Shown: positions 33,384 through 43,459 of the stretch, in pieces
Position numbering within the stretch: the first letter of the stretch is position 1
Layout of the letters: each line of letters begins with the position of its first letter
Source of the DNA: an uncultured Bacteroidales bacterium
Lineage (GTDB): Bacteria; Bacteroidota; Bacteroidia; Bacteroidales; Bacteroidaceae
Direction of reading: 5' to 3'
NCBI GenBank assembly: GCA_902785075.1
Contig: CACZXN010000005.1
Location: 1 to 64,000, forward strand
DNA length: 64,000 bases
Notes under the pieces: model-generated
What the model saw: only the letters and a program-made list of their open reading frames with translations
Told to the model about the DNA's origin: nothing
Databases searched by the model: none
Position numbers and translations under genes: made by a program

Positions 33384-35363
33384 ATGGATGATTTGATTCA
33401 AGCAGGAGCTGATTACTCCGCAAGTAATATTCAAGTATTGGAAGGCTTGGAGGCAGTACGGAAGCGCCCTGCAATGTACATTGGAGATATTAGTGAAAAG
33501 GGACTTCATCACCTAGTGTATGAAGTGGTTGATAACTCTATTGACGAAGCATTAGCTGGTTTTTGTACCCACATCGAGGTAACAATCAATGAGGACAACT
33601 CAATAACCGTTCAAGACAACGGACGTGGAATTCCTGTTGACATGCACGAGAAAGAGCATCGCTCTGCACTCGAAGTCGTTATGACAGTACTTCATGCTGG
33701 AGGTAAATTTGACAAAGGCTCATACAAAGTATCGGGCGGACTTCACGGTGTAGGTGTAAGTTGTGTAAACGCATTGTCAACCAGAATGATTTCACAAGTG
33801 TTCCGCGACGGAAAAATCTACCAGCAAGAATATTCTTGCGGTAAGCCACTCTACGACGTGAAGGAAGTCGGAACTACCGATATACGAGGCACCCGTCAGC
33901 AATTCTGGCCAGATGGGAGCATCTTCATCACACGCACATATCGTTACGAGATATTAGCAAACCGAATGCGTGAGTTGGCATACCTCAACGCAGGAATCAC
34001 CATTACGTTGCAAGACATGCGTCTCGACATGAATGCACAAGCAGGATATGAAGGTGTACGCAAAGACGTATTCTATTCCGAAGGTGGACTTCGTGACTTC
34101 GTGAAATATATCGACTCCACACGCACCCACCTCTTCAACGATATCATCTACCTCAACACAGAGAAAGGTGACACACCTATAGAGGCAGCCATCATGTACA
34201 ACACCTCTTATTCAGAGAACATTCACTCATACGTAAACAATATCAATACAATAGAAGGAGGTACCCATCTGCAAGGATTCCGTACGGCTTTAACCCGTGT
34301 GTTGAAGAAATACACGTCGGATGACCAGAAACTAATGGATCGCCTCAACAAGCAAAAGATTGAGATTAGCCCTGAAGACTTCCGTGAAGGACTTACTGCC
34401 GTCATATCAGTGAAGGTAGCCGAACCTCAGTTCGAAGGACAAACCAAAACCAAACTTGGAAACAACGAAGTGATGGGAGCAGTCAACTCCGCTGTAGGAG
34501 AAGCACTCACCAACTACCTCGAAGAACACCCCAAAGAAGCGAAGCTCATCATCGACAAGGTGGTACTTGCAGCCGAAGCACGTATAGCAGCTCGAACGGC
34601 ACGCGAAAAAGTGCAACGCAAGAACCCAATGTCAGGAGGAGGACTTCCAGGCAAATTGGCCGACTGCTCAGACAAAGACCCTGCAAACTGCGAAATGTTT
34701 ATCGTCGAGGGAGATTCTGCAGGCGGTTCAGCCAAGCAAGGACGAGACCGTCACTTCCAAGCCATACTGCCTATACGAGGTAAAATCTTCAATGTAGAAC
34801 GTGTAAAGTGGCATCAAGCGTTCGACCATGAAGAAGTTAATAACATCATCAACGCACTAGGAGTACGCTTTGGTATCGATGAAACAGACAGCAAGGAAGC
34901 CAACTACGAAAAGTTGCGCTACTATAAGACAATCATCATGACCGATGCCGACGTCGATGGTTCTCACATCGACACCCTTCTACTCACACTTTTCTTCCGT
35001 TATATGCCACAACTCATCAAAGACGGACGACTCTATATTGCAACCCCACCACTCTACAAGTGCACAAAGGGCAAGATAAGTGAGTACTGCTATGACGAAC
35101 AGGCACGTTTGCGTTTCATCGACCAATATGGCGACGGAAATCAAGACAGCATCAAGACCCAGCGCTACAAAGGTCTTGGAGAAATGAATCCAGAACAATT
35201 GTGGGAAACGACCATGAACCCAGAAACCCGTCTGCTAAAGCAGGTAACCATCGAAGATGCCGCAGAAGCCGACTACATCTTCTCAATGCTAATGGGTGAC
35301 GATGTTCCACCACGTCGTGAATTCATCGAACGCAACGCTACTTACGCAAACATTGATGCATAA
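33384..35363 (+). CDS. gyrB: DNA gyrase subunit B
   Basis: A 659-residue ATPase subunit of gyrase. The GHKL domain shows EVVDNSIDEALAGFC, DNGRGIPVDMHEKEHRSALE, VLHAGGKFDKGSYKVSGGLH and GVGVSCVNALS. The transducer domain follows, then the TOPRIM domain with VEGDSAGGSAKQGRDR and MTDADVDGSHIDTLLLTLF. The C-terminal end has QRYKGLGEMNPEQLWETTMN. The YxxGLHHLVYEVVDNS start and length fit GyrB rather than ParE. A terminator pair follows. Confidence 0.96.
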   Translation: MDDLIQAGADYSASNIQVLEGLEAVRKRPAMYIGDISEKGLHHLVYEVVDNSIDEALAGFCTHIEVTINEDNSITVQDNGRGIPVDMHEKEHRSALEVVMTVLHAGGKFDKGSYKVSGGLHGVGVSCVNALSTRMISQVFRDGKIYQQEYSCGKPLYDVKEVGTTDIRGTRQQFWPDGSIFITRTYRYEILANRMRELAYLNAGITITLQDMRLDMNAQAGYEGVRKDVFYSEGGLRDFVKYIDSTRTHLFNDIIYLNTEKGDTPIEAAIMYNTSYSENIHSYVNNINTIEGGTHLQGFRTALTRVLKKYTSDDQKLMDRLNKQKIEISPEDFREGLTAVISVKVAEPQFEGQTKTKLGNNEVMGAVNSAVGEALTNYLEEHPKEAKLIIDKVVLAAEARIAARTAREKVQRKNPMSGGGLPGKLADCSDKDPANCEMFIVEGDSAGGSAKQGRDRHFQAILPIRGKIFNVERVKWHQAFDHEEVNNIINALGVRFGIDETDSKEANYEKLRYYKTIIMTDADVDGSHIDTLLLTLFFRYMPQLIKDGRLYIATPPLYKCTKGKISEYCYDEQARLRFIDQYGDGNQDSIKTQRYKGLGEMNPEQLWETTMNPETRLLKQVTIEDAAEADYIFSMLMGDDVPPRREFIERNATYANIDA

Positions 35364-35440
35364 AAAAGGCATAAGTCAGGGACTACCTGACTGCGAGAAA
35401 TAAATAAGAAACATTTCATTCAATTCTTACATATATTCTC

Positions 35441-35524
35441 GTGCCGACCAAAAAGAAGTGATTCTGACCGAGTCGGCACATCTTTCAAACAAAAGAAAAA
35501 GGTCAGTCGTGAGACTGGCCTTTT
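35441..35524. terminator. Hairpins between convergent gyrB and DUF2851 genes
   Basis: GTGCCGAC (35441-35448) pairs with GTCGGCAC (35472-35479). AAAAGGTCAGTC (35497-35508) pairs with GACTGGCCTTTT (35513-35524), loop GTGA. The second has A/T ends suited to termination on both strands. Confidence 0.8.
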
Positions 35525-35546
35525 ACGCATCTATTACCCCCCATTC

Positions 35547-36860
35547 CTACTTTTCAATTTCTTTTAGATATGAAGGAGTGTGCTTAATATATTCATAGCC
35601 AAACCTGCAATGCAAACAATCTTTAGCGTCACAATAGCGACTCGTTAACTGCAGAATAGCCTGCGATTCCGAAGCAGAACGACAATCTATCCCAGCATCA
35701 CTCCACATTGAAATAATACTATTGCGCTCAGGTTTTGTCTGCTCTAAAAAACTAATAGCTCGTTGGCACATACTCTCATCCGCCTTATACTTACCATAAG
35801 CAAACAATAGCGGGACAATACTATTAATAATAATAAGGTCTTTAGTTGCATTTGAAATAGACTTAACACCCCTAGTAGCCTCTACGTCAATAAACGAATA
35901 GTGATGATGCCAATAATCACCAACAGAAATGCTCAACAAATCAAGCAAGTCATCAATCGTGTTAGCTTCAACCAATCGAGAAAGATTGAGACGATTAGAA
36001 TAATAAAGCATAGCAAGTTGTGCTATTCTGATATAAGGAGAACTCTGAGGACGCATACGCATAAACCTCCATAAAGTAGGGTCTATACTTTGAAGATTGA
36101 ACTTTTTGCTTAAATAAGAATACTCCGCCTTCAGTTTGTGGTAATAGTCAGATAATTGAAGATGTTGATGTTGGAATGTGTCATTTAGAAAACCAGCCTG
36201 TCCAAAAAAGATCGCCTCAATCTGGAACAAATTATCTCTATGTTTACTGATAGCACTCATTGGTATCGACAACGCCCATCGTTCAAAGGCATCACCATTC
36301 TTTCCAAAACCAAAGTTTCGGGCAATCGTCACAAAAGCCGTTTGTTCCCAACTCAAATCACATTTCTTCCTACGCTCTGTAATTTGCAACGTACGCTGCT
36401 CAAGACGCTCTACATACAAAGCAGAAAGCCACGATGTAATTGTAAGCCGAGATAATGATACTAAAGAATTGCGGCATCGAGGATAACGATCCGATTGCAT
36501 CAAAGCATCATAATTTTCCTGAACATAAGAAGGGATCTCCAACTTCAATTGAGGAATCTCTAAACCTTTTGAGGTCTTAACCTCACAATCAGCCTCAGAG
36601 ACTACGTGCAAGATAACATTATCGTAAGCAGCATCCACATCGTGATGATGACGATACCAGTCACTCGACCGAAGATGAATCTCTACGTTTCCCACCCACT
36701 CTACATCACCAATCTTGAGCTGCGCCCCAACGAAATCGGGACCAGCGTCTGAGTTATGCCGTCCAACGCTGATTACCTCAATAGGCTCACCATGTTCCGT
36801 TTGCAGTTGACTAAGTGGAAACATGCGATGTTGCCATGCATAATGAAGCATATATTCCAT
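35547..36860 (-). CDS. DUF2851 family protein
   Basis: A 437-residue protein of the DUF2851 family, common in Bacteroidota and without known function. The conserved N-terminal part is HAWQHRMF-like, then GRHNSDAGPDFVGAQLKIGD, VEWVGNVEIHLRSSDWYRHH and DAAYDNVILHVVSEAD. A helical middle follows, and four cysteines/histidines near the end (RYCDAKDCLHCRFGYEYI). The N-terminal E/D pattern resembles nuclease-like folds, but that is only an impression. The frame opens at a TTG at 36881 that lies in the TAACTTTG promoter box; the ATG at 36860 is the start. Confidence 0.88.
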   Translation of the reverse strand: MEYMLHYAWQHRMFPLSQLQTEHGEPIEVISVGRHNSDAGPDFVGAQLKIGDVEWVGNVEIHLRSSDWYRHHHDVDAAYDNVILHVVSEADCEVKTSKGLEIPQLKLEIPSYVQENYDALMQSDRYPRCRNSLVSLSRLTITSWLSALYVERLEQRTLQITERRKKCDLSWEQTAFVTIARNFGFGKNGDAFERWALSIPMSAISKHRDNLFQIEAIFFGQAGFLNDTFQHQHLQLSDYYHKLKAEYSYLSKKFNLQSIDPTLWRFMRMRPQSSPYIRIAQLAMLYYSNRLNLSRLVEANTIDDLLDLLSISVGDYWHHHYSFIDVEATRGVKSISNATKDLIIINSIVPLLFAYGKYKADESMCQRAISFLEQTKPERNSIISMWSDAGIDCRSASESQAILQLTSRYCDAKDCLHCRFGYEYIKHTPSYLKEIEK

Positions 36861-36878
36861 AAATTGCTCTCTTTGCTG

Positions 36879-36886
36879 CAAAGTTA
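36879..36886 (-). promoter_or_regulatory. Promoter -7 box, DUF2851 gene
   Basis: TAACTTTG on the minus strand, 19 bases upstream of the ATG at 36860. Its last TTG is what opens the longer frame. Confidence 0.65.
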
Positions 36887-36930
36887 CTTAAAAATCTTTA
36901 AACTATAAACCATAAACTATAAACTTTTAT

Positions 36931-36938
36931 TATCTTTG
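36931..36938 (+). promoter_or_regulatory. Promoter -7 box, dapB
   Basis: TATCTTTG lies 20 bases before the dapB ATG. The upstream 36900-36925 is a set of AAACTATAAACCATAAAC words; no TTTG at the ideal distance. Confidence 0.6.
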
Positions 36939-36957
36939 CAGAAAAATTAAGACATTT

Positions 36958-37674
36958 ATGAAAATTGCGTTAATTGGATATGGCAAGATGGGAAAGATGA
37001 TTGAACAGATTGCCATCAGTCGTGGACACGAAATCGTAAGCATCATCGACATAGACAATCAAGACGATTTCAACACACCGCAGTTTCGCTCAGCAGATGT
37101 TGCCATAGAGTTCACGGCTCCTCAGGTTGCCTATAACAATTACTTGAAAGCTTGGGAGCAGAACGTAAAAGTCGTTTCTGGCAGCACTGGTTGGTTAAAA
37201 GAGCATGGAGAGGAAGTGCGTAAAGCTTGTAACGAAGGGGGAAAAACCCTATTCTGGGCTTCGAACTTCAGCATTGGTGTTGCAATTTTTTCTGCTGTAA
37301 ATCGTTATCTAGCCAAGTTGATGAACCAATTCCCACAATATGATGTGGAGTTAGAGGAGACACATCATGTCCACAAGCTTGACCATCCATCAGGTACAGC
37401 AATCACACTTGCAGAGGAGATTGTGTCTGCTCTCGATCGCAAGGAAGGGTGGGCAGAGGAAACAACAGACCCCAAGCTTTTACGAATAGATGATATCCGT
37501 CGCGGTGAGGTGCCAGGCATTCATACTGTACGCTACGACTCCGAAGCCGATCTAATTACCATCACTCACGATGCTCACAATCGAAAAGGCTTTGCACTTG
37601 GTGCAGTACTTGCTGCAGAATACACAGCAAAGCATCAAGGTCTTTTAACAACAAGTGATCTTTTTCAGTTTTAA
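36958..37674 (+). CDS. dapB: 4-hydroxy-tetrahydrodipicolinate reductase
   Basis: A 238-residue reductase in lysine and diaminopimelate synthesis, using NAD(P)H. The Rossmann motif is IALIGYGKMGKMIEQIA at residues 3-19. Then AIEFTAPQVAYNNYLKA, VVSGSTGWLK, the catalytic VELEETHHVHKLDHPSGTAI and GIHTVRYDSEADLITITHDA with NRKGFALGAVLAAEY. The length is the short Bacteroidota form. The signal peptidase gene follows 72 bases later. Confidence 0.95.
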   Translation: MKIALIGYGKMGKMIEQIAISRGHEIVSIIDIDNQDDFNTPQFRSADVAIEFTAPQVAYNNYLKAWEQNVKVVSGSTGWLKEHGEEVRKACNEGGKTLFWASNFSIGVAIFSAVNRYLAKLMNQFPQYDVELEETHHVHKLDHPSGTAITLAEEIVSALDRKEGWAEETTDPKLLRIDDIRRGEVPGIHTVRYDSEADLITITHDAHNRKGFALGAVLAAEYTAKHQGLLTTSDLFQF

Positions 37675-37746
37675 GGATTTTTAACCGCACGTCCTGTAGT
37701 CTTTATCAGCAAAGCGACGTCAAACAAATAAAAAGACTCAACATTT

Positions 37747-39261
37747 ATGGTAAAATTTAAGGGAACTAAACAAATAAAAGCAGAAAGAGCCAACGCAGAG
37801 AAAAGCGAAAAAGCAGAGAAGAAAAAGAACTGGGTAATGTTTATCATCGTATTGGTACTTTACCTCGCTTTCCTCTATTGGGTTGGTAGTTGGTGGGGAC
37901 TGCTCGTCGTACCATTCATCTTTGATGTATATATAACCAAGAAAATCAAATGGACCTGGTGGAAAGACCTTGATAGTCCAATAGGCCGTACACTGATGAG
38001 TTGGGTAGACGCACTGGTATTTGCGCTTGTAGCTGTTTACTTCGTCAATCAGTTCTTCTTCCAGAACTACCAGATTCCAAGTAGTTCTCTAGAGAAGTCA
38101 CTCCTGACGGGCGACTATTTGCTGGTAAGCAAGCTCAGCTATGGTCCTCGCATCCCTCAAACTCCGCTTACAATGCCTCTCACACAGCACACACTACCTA
38201 TCATCAATGCAAAGTCATACATCGAGTGGCCACATTGGGAATACCGTCGCGTGAAAGGCTTGGGCAAGGTAGAATATGGAGATATTGTTGTGTTCAACTA
38301 CCCTGCTGGCGATACAGTAGCTGTCAACTATCCAAACGACTTCTACGAACTCTGCTATATGTATGGTGTAGAGGCCTACAAAAACGAAGGGTATAATTTG
38401 CCGGCTATGCGTACACTCAGTACTGAGGAGCAGATGAAATTGTTCGACGAACTCTACCAAGTCGGAAAGAAACTCGTTGCGCAAGAGAAGTATAAATATG
38501 GTGATATAACCAGCCGCCCTGTAGACCGTAGAGAGAACTATGTGAAACGTTGTGTAGGTCTGCCCGATCAAACATTGGAAATCAAGAATAAGATTATCTA
38601 CATCAACGGTGAAGCCCAAAAGACTCCTACAGAAGCTCAGTTCAACTATTATGTTTATGCAAAAAACGAACTAAGCGATGAAATGCGCGATGAGTTGCAA
38701 ATCAGCGATGAAGCATACGTTCACTGGAACGACCGCCCAGATCATCCGTTTGAGGAACATCGTTTAGGTGTTCCACTCACTGAGCAATCAAAAAAAGAAC
38801 TCTTGAGCCACCCAGAGTTGATTGATAGTATTGGAGAGATTATGGATATCAATTCTGGACATGTGTATCCACTCAACCACGACTATGGATGGACACGTGA
38901 TAATTACGGACCTATCTGGATTCCTGCAAAAGGAAAGACTCTCAAACTCACAATGGATAATATTGCAATCTATGACCGCCCTATCCGCGTTTACGAAGGG
39001 AACACTTTGAAAGTAGAGAACGGCAAGATTTTCATCAATGGGCTTGAGACTGACGAATACACTTTCAAGATGGACTATTACTGGATGATGGGTGACAATC
39101 GCCACAACTCGGCAGACAGTCGCTATTGGGGATTCGTTCCTGAAGACCACGTAGTTGGCAAACCTCTATTTATTTGGTTATCTATCTGTCCAGATACCAA
39201 TCCTGCTTCATCGAAGATTCGATGGAACCGTCTATTCAAATGGGTAGACAATATTAAATAA
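37747..39261 (+). CDS. lepB: Signal peptidase I
   Basis: A 504-residue membrane serine protease that removes signal peptides. Two or three N-terminal membrane helices (WVMFIIVLVLYLAFLYWVGS, ALVFALVAVYFVNQFFFQN) precede the catalytic NYQIPSSSLEKSLLTGDYLL with Ser114. The Lys general base lies near 267 in RRENYVKRCVGLPDQTLEI. A long insert separates these from the C-terminal YYWMMGDNRHNSADSRYWGF. The protein is about 200 residues longer than E. coli-type enzymes, as usual in Bacteroidales. Confidence 0.94.
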   Translation: MVKFKGTKQIKAERANAEKSEKAEKKKNWVMFIIVLVLYLAFLYWVGSWWGLLVVPFIFDVYITKKIKWTWWKDLDSPIGRTLMSWVDALVFALVAVYFVNQFFFQNYQIPSSSLEKSLLTGDYLLVSKLSYGPRIPQTPLTMPLTQHTLPIINAKSYIEWPHWEYRRVKGLGKVEYGDIVVFNYPAGDTVAVNYPNDFYELCYMYGVEAYKNEGYNLPAMRTLSTEEQMKLFDELYQVGKKLVAQEKYKYGDITSRPVDRRENYVKRCVGLPDQTLEIKNKIIYINGEAQKTPTEAQFNYYVYAKNELSDEMRDELQISDEAYVHWNDRPDHPFEEHRLGVPLTEQSKKELLSHPELIDSIGEIMDINSGHVYPLNHDYGWTRDNYGPIWIPAKGKTLKLTMDNIAIYDRPIRVYEGNTLKVENGKIFINGLETDEYTFKMDYYWMMGDNRHNSADSRYWGFVPEDHVVGKPLFIWLSICPDTNPASSKIRWNRLFKWVDNIK

Positions 39262-39298
39262 GCAATCCGACATAATAGTATAATGTCCGAAAACAAAG

Positions 39299-39328
39299 AG
39301 CGGAGTCAATGAATTGGCTCCGCTTTTT
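39299..39328 (+). terminator. lepB terminator
   Basis: AGCGGAGTCAAT (39299-39310) pairs with ATTGGCTCCGCT (39313-39324), then TTTT. Confidence 0.85.
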
Positions 39329-39430
39329 GGAATCGTTTTACAAATCGCTATTGTTGAATTGCTATTGAACTCGGTTATATTTGATAGCTATCATTGTATT
39401 GCGAATATCAGACGCAAGAAGAAGTGGAAA

Positions 39431-42400
39431 CTATTTATTCTTCTCACACCAACGACGGGCATTCACGAACGCTTCAATCCAAGGAGTAACATCATCGTGC
39501 TTACGCTCTACAGGATAATCGGCCATCTGCCAAGGGAAGATAGCACGTTCCAAGTGAGGCATCATCGCCAAGTGGCGTCCATCAGCCGTACAGATACCTG
39601 CAATATCGTAATCGCTTCCATTTGGATTAGCTGGATAGCCATGATAGTTGTACTTCGCAACTACATTATAAGCACTTTCAGGATCAGGCAGCACAAAGCG
39701 ACCTTCACCATGAGCCACCCACAGTCCTAACTTGTTACCACTAAGAGATCCGAAGAGTACTGACTCGTTCTGTGGGATGCTAAGTGTGAGGAATCCACTC
39801 TCGAACTTATGGCTGATATTATGCTGCATGCTGCCCTTCACACCCAGCAATCCGAGTTCCATCATCAACTGGCATCCGTTACAGATACCCAGCGACAGAG
39901 TGTCCTTGCGGGCGTAGAAGTTATCAAGTGCCTGTTTTGCTTTTGGATTGAAGAGGAATGCTCCAGCCCAACCCTTTGCACTTCCAAGCACATCTGAATT
40001 GGAGAATCCGCCACAGAATACAATCATCTGTATCTCCTCAAGGGTTTCGCGTCCACTCACAAGGTCGGTCATCATAACATCCTTCACATCGAAGCCCGCG
40101 AGATAGAGGCAGTAAGCCATTTCGCGCTCGCCATTCGTACCTTTCTCACGAATGATAGCAGCCTTTGGACGTGTCTCAGAAGGTGCTGAATTACGATCAG
40201 GACTGATGCCATACTGAGCAAATGTTCCTGTGAAGTCGGCATTGAACTTGTGTTCGATAGGTTGGTTCTTATAGTTCGCAAAGCGTTCGTCTGCCTGGCC
40301 GTTCATGCTCTGCAAACGATCCAACTCGTGTGAAGTTGAATACCACTCATCGCGCAACTCGTCTATATTAAATAAGGTGTTGCCTTGAGTGCCTTCAAGT
40401 TTGATTACCCGTTCTGCGATTGGCTCGCCTATCTTGGCAAAGCCTACTCCGGCATCTGCCAATATGCCTTCCACCTTGCCGGCATTCTCTTTCGCTACCT
40501 GAATCACAACAGCCGGATTCTCTGCGAACAGCTGCTTCACGAGGTCTTTTTCGCCCATTTCATCGAGTTTTATCTTCAATCCGCCCTTTGTATTTGCGAA
40601 ACACATCTCGAGCAAACATGTAATCAAACCTCCTGCGCTGATGTCGTGACCAGCCAGCAACAATTCATCATTTACCAATTGCTGCACAGCCATGAAGGCA
40701 TCGCGGAAGTACTCTGGATTCTGAACAGTTGGCACATCGCTGCCCACCTTTCCTTGTGTCTGAGCGAAAGCGCTACCTCCGAGCTTCAGTTCATCGAACG
40801 AGAAGTCAATATGATAGAGCACAGAATCTACATTCTGAACCACAGGCGATACCACCTTGCGGATGTCACTTACCTCACCTCCACTACTTACGATAACTGT
40901 TCCTGGGCTTATCACCTTGGTGCCATCAGGATATTTCTGTGTCATCGAGAGGGAGTCCTTACCTGTTGGCACATTTACCTGAAGTGCACAGCAGAAGTCG
41001 CTCAAAGCCTTCACTCCAGCAAACAGACGTGCGTCTTCACCTTTCTGGCTACGACAAGGCCACATCCAGTTGGCTGACAGGCTTACGCTGTCGAGACCTT
41101 CTGCCAAAGGCGCCCAAACGATATTCGTAAGTGACTCTGCCACAGAGAGTACGCTACCCGCAGCGGGGTCTGCTAATCCTGCCTGTGGAGCGTGTCCAAT
41201 AGCTGTTGCGATACCAGCCTTTCCTCGATAGTCGAGAGCTACCACACCACAGTCGCTAAGTGGCAACTGCAGCTCACCCTGACATTGCTGACGAGCAATC
41301 TTACCTGTCACAGAACGGTCCACCTTATTGGTCAGCCAGTCTTTACAAGCTACAGCTTCGAGCTTGAGAACCTGCTTCAGGTAGTCGTTCAGCGCCTTTG
41401 TATCGTATTCCACATTTGCATAGTGGTGCTCGACAGTCTCATCACGCATAAACGTTTTTGGAGAGTGACCAAACATCTGCGAAACCTCCAAGTCGAATGG
41501 ACGGACTCCGTCGCCCTGCTCGAATGCAAAGTGAGCATCTCCTGTCGTTTCACCTACCACGTATAGTGGTGCACGTTCGCGTTCTGCTATCTTACGGACA
41601 TGATCGATATGAGCCTCATCGATGAGGAGTCCCATACGTTCCTGCGACTCGTTGGCAATGATTTCCTTCGAACTGAGAGTTGTGTCGCCAATAGGCAATT
41701 TGGTCATATCGATGGTTCCACCACACTCTTCGACCAACTCGCTCAAGCAGTTCACATGTCCTGCGCTTCCATGATCGTGGATAGACACGATTGGGTTCAC
41801 ATCTTCTTCGCAAAGTGCGCGTACGAGGTTATTGGCACGCTTCTGCATCTCTGGGTTGGCACGCTGAACGGCATTAAGTTCGATGCCGCTCGAGTAGCGA
41901 CCAGTATCTACGGAACTAACACTTCCGCCTCCCAAGCCGATACGATAGTTATCACCACCCACTACAACAATCTTGTTGCCTTTCTGGGGTTCGCCTTTCA
42001 GACAGTCGCGCTTGGTTCCGTAACCAACTCCACCTGCCAGCATGATGACCTTATCGTATCCATACATAGGCTCCGACTTGCCTTTCTCCTGATGCTCAAA
42101 CGTGAGCACAGAGCCGCAGATGAGTGGCTGACCGAATTTGTTACCAAAGTCGCTTGCTCCGTTCGAAGCCTTAATCAGTATCTGCTCAGGTGTCTGATAG
42201 AGCCAATGACGAGGATGCTCGCTGTTGCGGTAGCTGGTCATGTAGACAGCTGTTCCGGCAATTGGCCACGAACCTGTTCCTCCACCCATACGGTCGCGAA
42301 TCTCACCTCCCGTACCTGTTGCTGCACCATTGAAAGGCTCCACAGTCGTAGGGAAGTTATGCGTCTCAGCCTTCAGCGAAATGACCGACTCGATGTCTTT

Positions 42401-43102
42401 CGTCACGAAATAGTCGCTGGTGCTGTGGTCCTTTGGGGCAAACTGCTCCACGATAGGACCTTGGGCGAATGCCACATTATCTTTATATGCAGAGATGATT
42501 TTGTTTGGATTCTCCTGTGTGGTCTTCTTAATCATCTGGAACAAGCTGCTTTCCTGCTCTTTTCCATCGATGATAAAAGTGCCTCCAAATATCTTGTGGC
42601 GGCAATGTTCCGAGTTAATCTGAGCAAAGCCGAACACTTCCGAGTCAGTCAGCTTACGTCCCAACTGACCCTCCACCTTATGCAGGTATTCTATCTCCTC
42701 AGGACTTAGCGCCAAACCCTCCTGCTCGTTATACTCGTCCAGATTATCGATGTGCTGGATGGGAGCAGGTTTGATGTTGACTGTGAAGATGTCCTGATTC
42801 AGTTCCTTGTACTTGCGTTGCAGCATCGGGTCGAGATTCGAGTCGTCCGTAATTGGAAAGAACTCTTCGATGCGCTCGATGCCTGTTAAGCCCATGTTCT
42901 GGGTAATCTCAACTGCATTTGTACTCCAAGGAGTAATCATCTCTCTACGTGGACCTGCGAACTGGCCACTAACTGTCACTTCGTCAAGCTTGGTTGCACC
43001 ACTGAAAAGCCACTGAAGGGCATCTGTTTCCTTTTCACTGATGTCATGATTCATGCTCACAGCGATGATGCTCTTCTGAGGCGTGCTAAAAAAGTAAATC
43101 AT
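39431..43102 (-). CDS. purL: Phosphoribosylformylglycinamidine synthase (large PurL)
   Basis: A 1223-residue single-chain FGAM synthase for the fourth step of purine synthesis. After the N-terminal PurS-like domain (MIYFFSTPQKSIIA) come the linker and two AIR-synthase-like halves, with FGFAQINSEHCRHKIFGG, ETHNFPTTVEPFNGAATGTG, GEIRDRMGGGTGSWPIAG and the second-half SLSANWMWPCRSQ and TGKDSLSMTQKYPDG. The C-terminal glutaminase domain has the nucleophile Cys in LSLGICNGCQLMMELGLLG and the His/Glu pair in LAMMPHLERAIFPWQ. The length and order are complete. Confidence 0.96.
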   Translation of the reverse strand: MIYFFSTPQKSIIAVSMNHDISEKETDALQWLFSGATKLDEVTVSGQFAGPRREMITPWSTNAVEITQNMGLTGIERIEEFFPITDDSNLDPMLQRKYKELNQDIFTVNIKPAPIQHIDNLDEYNEQEGLALSPEEIEYLHKVEGQLGRKLTDSEVFGFAQINSEHCRHKIFGGTFIIDGKEQESSLFQMIKKTTQENPNKIISAYKDNVAFAQGPIVEQFAPKDHSTSDYFVTKDIESVISLKAETHNFPTTVEPFNGAATGTGGEIRDRMGGGTGSWPIAGTAVYMTSYRNSEHPRHWLYQTPEQILIKASNGASDFGNKFGQPLICGSVLTFEHQEKGKSEPMYGYDKVIMLAGGVGYGTKRDCLKGEPQKGNKIVVVGGDNYRIGLGGGSVSSVDTGRYSSGIELNAVQRANPEMQKRANNLVRALCEEDVNPIVSIHDHGSAGHVNCLSELVEECGGTIDMTKLPIGDTTLSSKEIIANESQERMGLLIDEAHIDHVRKIAERERAPLYVVGETTGDAHFAFEQGDGVRPFDLEVSQMFGHSPKTFMRDETVEHHYANVEYDTKALNDYLKQVLKLEAVACKDWLTNKVDRSVTGKIARQQCQGELQLPLSDCGVVALDYRGKAGIATAIGHAPQAGLADPAAGSVLSVAESLTNIVWAPLAEGLDSVSLSANWMWPCRSQKGEDARLFAGVKALSDFCCALQVNVPTGKDSLSMTQKYPDGTKVISPGTVIVSSGGEVSDIRKVVSPVVQNVDSVLYHIDFSFDELKLGGSAFAQTQGKVGSDVPTVQNPEYFRDAFMAVQQLVNDELLLAGHDISAGGLITCLLEMCFANTKGGLKIKLDEMGEKDLVKQLFAENPAVVIQVAKENAGKVEGILADAGVGFAKIGEPIAERVIKLEGTQGNTLFNIDELRDEWYSTSHELDRLQSMNGQADERFANYKNQPIEHKFNADFTGTFAQYGISPDRNSAPSETRPKAAIIREKGTNGEREMAYCLYLAGFDVKDVMMTDLVSGRETLEEIQMIVFCGGFSNSDVLGSAKGWAGAFLFNPKAKQALDNFYARKDTLSLGICNGCQLMMELGLLGVKGSMQHNISHKFESGFLTLSIPQNESVLFGSLSGNKLGLWVAHGEGRFVLPDPESAYNVVAKYNYHGYPANPNGSDYDIAGICTADGRHLAMMPHLERAIFPWQMADYPVERKHDDVTPWIEAFVNARRWCEKNK

Positions 43103-43136
43103 TGTTTCTTATTGATAAGTTTGAAATATTACACTG

Positions 43137-43167
43137 CAAAGTTACGAATAATTATCGGAACAACAAA
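43137..43167 (-). promoter_or_regulatory. Promoter of purL
   Basis: On the minus strand TTTG (43164-43167), a 19-base spacer and TAACTTTG (43137-43144), 35 bases before the ATG. No PurR-like operator or guanine riboswitch is recognised. Confidence 0.7.
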
Positions 43168-43266
43168 GGCGTCAATACGAAAATGTTTGATTTATGAATA
43201 AAAAAGGTGTTTGAATCCATCATCTTTGATGATGACTCCGTTTTTTGCTGAAGATAAATTTTTCAA

Positions 43267-43425
43267 CCCTTAGGGAGAAATGTTTTTTCCCCTAGGGGGA
43301 TTTTCTGTTGCACGTCGTGCAACGTACGTTGCAGGTCGTGCAACATACGTTGCAGGCCTTGCAACAGAAATTACCCTTAAGGGTTGCAAAAAAAAGCCCT
43401 AAGGGAAAACAATTTTCCCCTTAGG
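43267..43425. repeat. Composite palindrome family, copy D (type 2)
   Basis: CCCTTAGGG (43267-43275), CCCCTAGGGG (43289-43298), a 61-bp block (43306-43366) of three TTGCA-N5-TGCAA units, ACCCTTAAGGGT (43373-43384), CCCTAAGGG (43397-43405) and CCCCTTAGG (near 43417). The frame matches copy E almost module by module. It fills most of the gap between the radical SAM gene and the purL promoter. Confidence 0.92.
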
Positions 43426-43459
43426 ACTTTCTCATGACTGCTGGAAACCAAAGAAAGCG

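Noticed and set aside
39314..39730. Plus-strand frame of 138 codons after lepB
   Set aside because: It begins inside the lepB terminator hairpin and runs antisense through the 3' end of purL, without family features.
41600..42709. Long open frame (369 codons) on the plus strand
   Set aside because: It lies fully inside and antisense to purL, whose protein is complete and well conserved. The antisense frame has no recognisable domain and arises from purL codon usage.
43306..43366. CRISPR-like spaced repeats
   Set aside because: Only three short units with fixed joints, no unique spacers of regular size and no cas genes.
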